Shown here in pieces: positions 13,161-17,401 of a DNA stretch of 17,401 nucleotides. Origin of the DNA: an uncultured Collinsella sp. Its GTDB lineage: Bacteria > Actinomycetota > Coriobacteriia > Coriobacteriales > Coriobacteriaceae. The stretch is from the NCBI GenBank assembly GCA_902478985.1, contig CABSNH010000022.1, positions 1 through 17,401 on the forward strand, written 5' to 3'. Made by a program: the position numbers and the translations under genes. The notes under the pieces are model-generated. The model saw only the letters and a program-made list of their open reading frames with translations, was not told the DNA's origin and made no database searches. Each line of letters starts with the position of its first letter. The first letter of the stretch is position 1.

Positions 13161-14075
13161 CTAGTGGGCGCTCTCGTCGTCGAGTGCGCGCTTGATGCGA
13201 TCGCCCTCGGCAAGGAGATTCTCAAGATAACGCTGGTCGCGGTTCTTGAGCGCACGGCTGTAGGCGCCGAGCGAATCGATCAGATGGTCGATCTCGAAGG
13301 CGAGAGCGTCGGCGTCGTCAATCATGAGCTCGGACCACATCTGCGGGTTGAGGTGTGCCACGCGCGTGAGGTCGCGGTAGCTACCGGCTGAAAAGCCGTG
13401 GTGGACCTGGGCGGTGGGGCTCTTTACGTAGGCGTTGGACACCACGTGTGCGAGCTGGCTCGTAAATGCGATCACGCGGTCGTGCTCGGCGGCGGTGGTC
13501 ACGCTGAACTTGCCAAACCCCAAGGGACGCACCATCTCGCGCACCTGGCCCAAGAGCTCCAGCTTAAGGGCATCGTCTACCGCAGGCGGAACGAGCACGA
13601 GCGGTGCGCCCTGGAACAAGTCGGCGCGGGAGTGCGCGTAGCCCGAGAACTGGGTGCCCGCCATGGGGTGTGCGCCCACAAAGTAAAAGCCGTGCTCTCG
13701 TGCGAGCTCAAAGGCACGCTCGCACACAATGCCCTTGACGCCCACGGTGTCGATTACCACGGGGCCCATGATGGCTTCGGTGTCGGTGGCGTCGGCGAGC
13801 GCCTGGGCGTGGGCCTCGAGCCACTCGATGCATCCTTTAGGATAGCAGGCAAGGACGATGATGTCGCACTTGCCGAGCGTCTCGTCGTTGAGCTCGCCGG
13901 CGACGGTACCCATGCTGGCGGCCGTCATCACGTCATCGTCGGGGTCCCAGGCAAGCACGCGAACGCCCGCCTGCGCATAGCCGCGGGCAAAGCTGCCGCC
14001 GATGAGGCCCAGGCCCACGATGCCGGCGCACTTGGGTCCACCCTGGTTGACGCGTGCGTTTCTCACCGTACCCAT
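13161..14075 (-). CDS. tyrA: Prephenate dehydrogenase
   Basis: The 304-residue enzyme oxidatively decarboxylates prephenate to 4-hydroxyphenylpyruvate for tyrosine synthesis. It has an N-terminal dinucleotide fold (GIVGLGLIGGSFA, 18-30, followed by WDPDDD, whose acidic end suggests NAD preference). The substrate motif is GAHPMAGTQFSGY, with AEHDRVIAFTSQLAHVVS in place of the usual SHLPH helix, then GSYRDLTRVAHLNPQMWSELM. There is no C-terminal ACT domain, so it is the short form. ATG 14075 lies 3 nt after the aroF stop and uses AGGAG at 6-nt spacing, overlapping the aroF end. It branches from the same chorismate-derived prephenate pool that feeds pheA. Confidence 0.95.
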   Translation of the reverse strand: MGTVRNARVNQGGPKCAGIVGLGLIGGSFARGYAQAGVRVLAWDPDDDVMTAASMGTVAGELNDETLGKCDIIVLACYPKGCIEWLEAHAQALADATDTEAIMGPVVIDTVGVKGIVCERAFELAREHGFYFVGAHPMAGTQFSGYAHSRADLFQGAPLVLVPPAVDDALKLELLGQVREMVRPLGFGKFSVTTAAEHDRVIAFTSQLAHVVSNAYVKSPTAQVHHGFSAGSYRDLTRVAHLNPQMWSELMIDDADALAFEIDHLIDSLGAYSRALKNRDQRYLENLLAEGDRIKRALDDESAH

Positions 14076-14078
14076 GGG

Positions 14079-15104
14079 TTACTCCTGAACGGTCTCTTGG
14101 CAGACGACCTCGCGGATGGCGCGGATGCGGCGCATGGTGTCGTCGAACTGGTCGGGGGTGAGGGCCTGAGCACCGTCGGACCAAGCGTGGCTCGGGTCGT
14201 CGTGGACTTCGATCTCCAGACCGTTGGCGCCGCAGGCAGTCGCGGCGAGCGCCATGGGCTCGACATAGCGGGTGTAGCCGGTGGCGTGGCTGGGGTCGGC
14301 GACGACGGGCAGGTGCGACAGGTGGTGCAGCACCGGCACGGCGTTGAGGTCGAAGGTGTTGCGGGTGCGGGTCTCGAAGGTGCGAATGCCGCGCTCGCAC
14401 AGGATGACGTTGTCGTTGCCCTCGCTCATGATGTACTCGGCAGCCATGAGCAACTCATCGACGGTGCCGGACATGCCGCGCTTGAGCAGGACCGGGGTCT
14501 TGGTCTTGCCGACCTCCTTGAGCAGGGGGAAGTTCTGCGCGTTGCGGGCGCCGATCTGCATGACGTCGATCTTCTTGTCCAAGAAGACCTGCACGTCGCG
14601 CGGGTCCATGATCTCGGTGACGATCGGCATGTCGAGCTCGGCGGATGCCTCGCATAGCAGGTCCAGGCCGGCGGGGCCCATGCCCTGGTAGGCGTAAGGG
14701 GAGGTGCGGGGCTTGTAGGCGCCACCGCGCAGCATCGTGGCGCCGGCGGCCTTCACGCGGCGGGCGATGCGGATGAGGTTCTCGCCCTCGACGGAGCAGG
14801 GTCCGGCGATGACCTGGAACTGGTCGCCGCCGATCTTGACGCCGTGGCCGCAGTCGATGACGGAGTCCTCAGGGTGGAACTTGCGGTTGGCACGCTTAAA
14901 GGGCTCGGAGACGCGCTGCACGCGCTCGACGACATCCATGGACTCGAGCAAGAACGGGTCGATCTTGGTCGTATCGCCCACCAGGCCGATGATGGTCTCG
15001 TTCTCGCCGCGCGAGACGTCGGTCTTGAGACCCTTCTTCTCAATCCAGCTGACGATATGGCCGACGGCCTCGTCGCTGGCGCTCTGCTTTAAAATCGCAA
15101 TCAT
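14079..15104 (-). CDS. aroF: 3-deoxy-7-phosphoheptulonate (DAHP) synthase, type I-beta with N-terminal regulatory domain
   Basis: The 341-residue enzyme condenses PEP and erythrose-4-phosphate to DAHP, the committed step. Residues 1 to about 72 form a ferredoxin-like domain as in Thermotoga-type enzymes, which usually binds Tyr or Phe for feedback control. The TIM barrel (about 80-341) shows VIAGPCSVEG (98-107, metal Cys103), MLRGGAYKPRTSPYAYQGMG (124-143), VTEIMDPRD, QIGARNAQNFPLLKEVG, LLKRGMSGT, CERGIRTFETRTRNTFD, PVVADPSHATGYT and EVHDDPSHAWSDG. ATG 15104 with AGAGG about 6 nt upstream is chosen; the frame extends 16 codons further, through the leader hairpin. First gene of the operon, preceded by a terminator-like hairpin. 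The symbol follows common usage; aroG or aroA2 would be equally valid. Confidence 0.95.
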   Translation of the reverse strand: MIAILKQSASDEAVGHIVSWIEKKGLKTDVSRGENETIIGLVGDTTKIDPFLLESMDVVERVQRVSEPFKRANRKFHPEDSVIDCGHGVKIGGDQFQVIAGPCSVEGENLIRIARRVKAAGATMLRGGAYKPRTSPYAYQGMGPAGLDLLCEASAELDMPIVTEIMDPRDVQVFLDKKIDVMQIGARNAQNFPLLKEVGKTKTPVLLKRGMSGTVDELLMAAEYIMSEGNDNVILCERGIRTFETRTRNTFDLNAVPVLHHLSHLPVVADPSHATGYTRYVEPMALAATACGANGLEIEVHDDPSHAWSDGAQALTPDQFDDTMRRIRAIREVVCQETVQE

Positions 15105-15175
15105 GGTGTGCCTCTCACCTCGATGGATAGCTCTTGCAAAAACGGCCCGCATCGCGAGCCGTTATATATGTGCAT
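15101..15175 (-). other. Possible leader peptide upstream of aroF (24 codons)
   Basis: ATG at 15175 opens a frame MHIYNGSRCGPFLQEL... that ends with TGA overlapping the aroF start (ATGA). There is no ribosome site, but the candidate -10 boxes place transcription initiation at or just before this ATG, so it would be read leaderless. A Tyr codon (4th) comes just before the hairpin and a Phe codon just after it. Coding status is unproven. Confidence 0.3.
15138..15163 (-). terminator. Terminator-like hairpin in the aroF leader (candidate attenuator)
   Basis: Read on the minus strand, AACGGCTCGC and GCGGGCCGTT pair over 10 bp with one G-U, a 3-nt loop (GAT), and a TTTTT run. No gene on that strand ends upstream, so it can only act on the aro operon's own leader, about 35 nt before the aroF ATG. 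The plus-strand tail is not a T-run. Confidence 0.7.
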
Positions 15176-15180
15176 GAGAG

Positions 15181-15189
15181 TTTATACTA
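15181..15189 (-). promoter_or_regulatory. Candidate -10 region of the aro operon
   Basis: The minus strand reads TAGTATAAA, offering TAGTAT (15184-15189; TTAGAA lies 17 nt upstream as a poor -35) or TATAAA (15181-15186). Either predicts a start around 15174-15178, just before the leader hairpin. Confidence 0.4.
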
Positions 15190-15265
15190 ATTGTTTCACT
15201 TTTGCGTTCTAAGGTGAGCCTCTGCGCCGTGTCTCCCACGTAATTGCAAAGCTTTTTCTATTCTT

Positions 15266-15295
15266 TTGTTAGCCCGTGGCGCACTTGGGTATAAT
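15266..15295 (+). promoter_or_regulatory. Promoter of tRNA-Arg(CCG)
   Basis: TTGTTA (15266-15271) and a perfect TATAAT (15290-15295) are 18 nt apart, 11 nt before the mature tRNA end. Confidence 0.75.
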
Positions 15296-15306
15296 GCCAA
15301 CCGTTC

Positions 15307-15380
15307 GCCCTATTAGCTCAGGGGATTAGAGCGTCTGCCTCCGGAGCAGAAGGCCGTTGGTTCGAATCCAACATGGGGCA
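15307..15380 (+). tRNA. tRNA-Arg, anticodon CCG
   Basis: Acceptor GCCCTAT/ATGGGGC (one T-G pair), D-stem GCTC/GAGC, anticodon stem TCTGC/GCAGA with loop CTCCGGA (anticodon CCG, reading CGG), T-stem GTTGG/CCAAC with loop TTCGAAT, discriminator A at 15380. The next bases are CCC, so CCA is not encoded, unlike the other tRNA-Arg in this window. Promoter upstream and terminator downstream are both visible. Confidence 0.95.
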
Positions 15381-15393
15381 CCCTCGAACGTAA

Positions 15394-15431
15394 GACCGTC
15401 CGAACCTCGCATGGTCCGGGCGGTTTTCTTA
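15394..15431 (+). terminator. Rho-independent terminator after tRNA-Arg(CCG)
   Basis: ACCGTCCG (15395-15402) pairs with CGGGCGGT (15417-15424) with one T-G pair, plus a small inner ACC/GGT pairing, followed by TTTCTTAT. It lies only 28 nt before the P-type ATPase start. Confidence 0.82.
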
Positions 15432-15458
15432 TACCGACGCGACGTGATGGGACAAGGT

Positions 15459-17401
15459 ATGGCAGCAACGGATATCGAGCACGGACTCTCGACCGCCGAG
15501 GTCGAGGAGCGCATCGCCGCCGGTAAGATCAACCGCAACATGGAACTCAAGACCAAGTCGGTCCGCGAGCTCATCATCGAGAACCTCTGCACGCTGTTTA
15601 ACTTGATCAACGTGGTTTTGGCGATTTTGGTGTTGCTGACCGGTTCGTTTAAGAACCTGACGTTCCTGTTCGTGGTGTTCTTGAACACGGCAATTGGCGT
15701 CATCCAGTCCATGCGCTCCAAGCGGATGGTCGATAAGCTTACGCTGCTCACCTCTAAGAAGGCCATCGCGGTGCGCGACGGCGCCGAGGTAGAGCTCGAC
15801 CTGGACCAGATCGTGCTCGACGATATCATTCGCCTGGGGCGCGGCGACCAGATTCCCGCCGACGCCGTGGTGGTGTCGGGTGAGGCACTCGTGAACGAGA
15901 GCCTGCTGACGGGCGAGAGCGATCTCATCAAAAAGCAGCCCGGCTCCGAGCTCATGAGCGGCAGCTTTATCGACTCGGGCCTGCTGCGCGCCCGCGTGAT
16001 CCATGTTGGCGCCGACAACTACGTGGCCAAGATCAACAACGAGGCCAAGTACGTCAAAAAGGTCAATTCCGAGATCATGAATGCGCTCAACGCCATCGTG
16101 CGCTTTGCGAGCCTCATTATGATTCCGCTCGGCCTGGCGCTCTTTGCCTCGAGTGTGAGCGAGCTGTGGGATGCCGCCGGTACGCCGGGCGATAGCGCGC
16201 TTTCGTGGTGTTTTTCCGAGCTGCTTGCCGGTCGCGTGCCTTCGTCGGCGCTGCTGTCTACGGTGGGCGCTCTTTTGGGCATGATTCCGCAGGGCCTGGT
16301 GCTGCTGACTTCGTCGGTGCTTGCCATCGCCACGGTGCGTCTGGCGCGCCGCAAGGTACTCGCGCAGCAGCTCTACTGTATCGAGACGCTCGCGCGCGTC
16401 GACGTGCTGTGCCTGGACAAGACGGGCACCATTACCTCGGGCCGTATGGAGGTCGAGGGTACCTACCCGCTGCCTGTTGAGGGCGTTGGCTTTGGCGCGG
16501 ACTCGGACGAGGCAGCTGTCCCCGTCGAGACCACGGTCCTGGATTTTGCGCTCGCCAACGTGGCGCGTGCCACCTCGGCAGACGCCAACGAGACCTGTCA
16601 GGCGCTGCTCAACTATTACGCTGACCGCCCGGTCGAGGTTTCCGAGCCGCTGGCGGTCATTCCGTTCTCTTCGTCCAAAAAGTGGAGCGGCGCCTCGTTT
16701 GCGCAGGGCTCCTATGTGATGGGCGCAGTGCAATTTGTGCTTTCGGAGCGCGTCTTTGCGCAGGTCGAGAATCGTGTGGCCGAGCTTGCCGACACCTGCC
16801 GCGTGCTTGTTGTGGCCCGTGTGGACGGCTTTACGCCCGACGGCGATATGGCGGGCGAGGCCGAGCCCGTGGGCTTTGTGACCATTCGCGACGAGATCCG
16901 TACCTCGGCTGCCGAGACCATCGGCTACTTTAACGAGCAGGGTGTGACCCTCAACGTGATCAGCGGCGACGACCCGCGCACGGTGTCATCGATCGCGCGC
17001 GTGGTGGGCGTTCCGGGGGCCGATGCCTACGTCGACGCCACGACGCTTGATACGCCGTCCAAGATTGATGCGGCGGTGGACCGCTATCACGTCTTTGGTC
17101 GCGTGACGCCGCAGCAAAAGCGCGAACTCGTGCAGGCGCTCAAGCGTCGCGACCATACCGTTGCCATGACGGGCGACGGCGTCAACGACGTGCTGGCGCT
17201 CAAGGAGGCCGACTGCTCCGTGGCCATGGCCGCCGGTTCCGATGCCGCGCGCAACGTGGCCGAGATCGTGCTGGTCGACAACGATTTTGCCTCGATGCCC
17301 GCCGTGGTGGCTGAGGGCCGTCGCTCCATCAACAACCTGCAGCGCTCTGCGGCGCTGTTCTTGACTAAGACGCTGTTCTCGATGGGCCTGGCGGCGCTGT
17401 G
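15459..17401 (+). CDS. CtpE-like P-type cation-transporting ATPase (3' end outside window)
   Basis: The frame is open from ATG 15459 to the window edge (647 codons plus 2 nt; full proteins of this type are about 800-870). Two N-terminal membrane helices (about 43-62 and 66-84) precede the actuator domain with LLTGES (TGES 151-154), then helices 3 and 4 with MIPQGLVLLTS (Pro277, Gln278). The phosphorylation site LDKTGTIT has Asp320, the nucleotide-binding domain has KWSG (408-411), and the hinge GDGVND is at 572-577. The helix-4 motif, IETLARVDVLCLDKTGT and the short N-terminus match the CtpE group; mycobacterial CtpE is reported to import Ca2+, but the ion here is not determined. GGGA 6 nt upstream supports ATG 15459; an in-frame ATG at 15447 is possible. 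No separate promoter fits after the tRNA terminator. Confidence 0.93.
   Translation, partial: MAATDIEHGLSTAEVEERIAAGKINRNMELKTKSVRELIIENLCTLFNLINVVLAILVLLTGSFKNLTFLFVVFLNTAIGVIQSMRSKRMVDKLTLLTSKKAIAVRDGAEVELDLDQIVLDDIIRLGRGDQIPADAVVVSGEALVNESLLTGESDLIKKQPGSELMSGSFIDSGLLRARVIHVGADNYVAKINNEAKYVKKVNSEIMNALNAIVRFASLIMIPLGLALFASSVSELWDAAGTPGDSALSWCFSELLAGRVPSSALLSTVGALLGMIPQGLVLLTSSVLAIATVRLARRKVLAQQLYCIETLARVDVLCLDKTGTITSGRMEVEGTYPLPVEGVGFGADSDEAAVPVETTVLDFALANVARATSADANETCQALLNYYADRPVEVSEPLAVIPFSSSKKWSGASFAQGSYVMGAVQFVLSERVFAQVENRVAELADTCRVLVVARVDGFTPDGDMAGEAEPVGFVTIRDEIRTSAAETIGYFNEQGVTLNVISGDDPRTVSSIARVVGVPGADAYVDATTLDTPSKIDAAVDRYHVFGRVTPQQKRELVQALKRRDHTVAMTGDGVNDVLALKEADCSVAMAAGSDAARNVAEIVLVDNDFASMPAVVAEGRRSINNLQRSAALFLTKTLFSMGLAAL

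Noticed and set aside
13398..14657. 419-codon plus-strand frame opposite tyrA and aroF
   Set aside because: Antisense shadow spanning two real genes, with low-complexity translation.
15429..16733. 434-codon minus-strand frame opposite the P-type ATPase
   Set aside because: The plus strand encodes all P-type ATPase motifs in order; the minus frame is compositionally biased (H, R, A, G) and has no motif.
1..17401. CRISPR arrays, insertion sequences with transposase, rRNA or riboswitches of known class
   Set aside because: No regularly spaced repeats, transposase frames, rRNA segments or recognisable riboswitch cores were seen.

Overview
The window is GC-rich, densely packed bacterial chromosome. 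Gene content and style suggest an actinobacterium of the Coriobacteriia, most likely Collinsella or a close relative. The evidence is a compact high-GC aromatic-amino-acid operon with a fused aroE-aroK gene, galactofuranose-type surface-polysaccharide genes, and palindromes with GGGACAGG/GGGACGGGG cores. This assignment is inference; there is no rRNA or other strict marker in the window. No gene-free stretch exceeds 300 bases; the longest gaps (about 225 and 200 bases) hold terminators, promoters and a possible small RNA.

Bases 1-4833 are the end of a cell-surface polysaccharide locus. It contains the C-terminal part of a GlfT2-like galactofuranosyltransferase (+), a membrane-anchored GT2 glycosyltransferase (-), an ABC-2 polysaccharide exporter (permease and ATPase, +), a tRNA-Arg(TCT) and UDP-galactopyranose mutase glf (-). 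Glf makes UDP-Galf, the Galf transferase would use it, and the two-component ABC transporter would export the lipid-linked glycan. The two convergent glycosyltransferase genes share one perfect terminator palindrome that contains both stop codons.

Bases 4834-6527 hold a two-gene cassette (-) inserted between glf and the aromatic operon: a small protein I recognise as DUF4869-like, translationally coupled (TAATG) to a 333-residue P-loop ATPase with a possible TOPRIM-like C-terminal half. The cassette is flanked by imperfect 38-bp direct repeats. One lies in the 3' end of the intact aroQ. The other is a displaced remnant of an aroQ 3' end that still reads in frame as an AroQ C-terminus. This is the most unusual structure in the window: it looks like a small island integrated at, or recombined into, the end of aroQ.

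Bases 6568-15104 are one eight-gene operon (-), transcribed aroF (DAHP synthase) - tyrA - aroB - aroA - aroC - pheA (chorismate mutase/prephenate dehydratase) - aroE-aroK fusion - aroQ. Together the products take PEP + erythrose-4-P to chorismate and on to phenylpyruvate and hydroxyphenylpyruvate; only the final aminotransferase is absent here. Spacing is tight (from a 7-nt overlap to 3 nt at five junctions in or near the middle), except at three gaps of 36-136 nt, two of which carry palindromic REP-like elements. A hairpin followed by a U-run sits directly upstream of aroF and overlaps a possible near-leaderless leader peptide whose stop overlaps the aroF start, so attenuation is plausible.

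Bases 15266-17401 hold a promoter, tRNA-Arg(CCG) and its terminator, then the first 647 codons of a CtpE-like P-type cation ATPase (+) that runs off the window.
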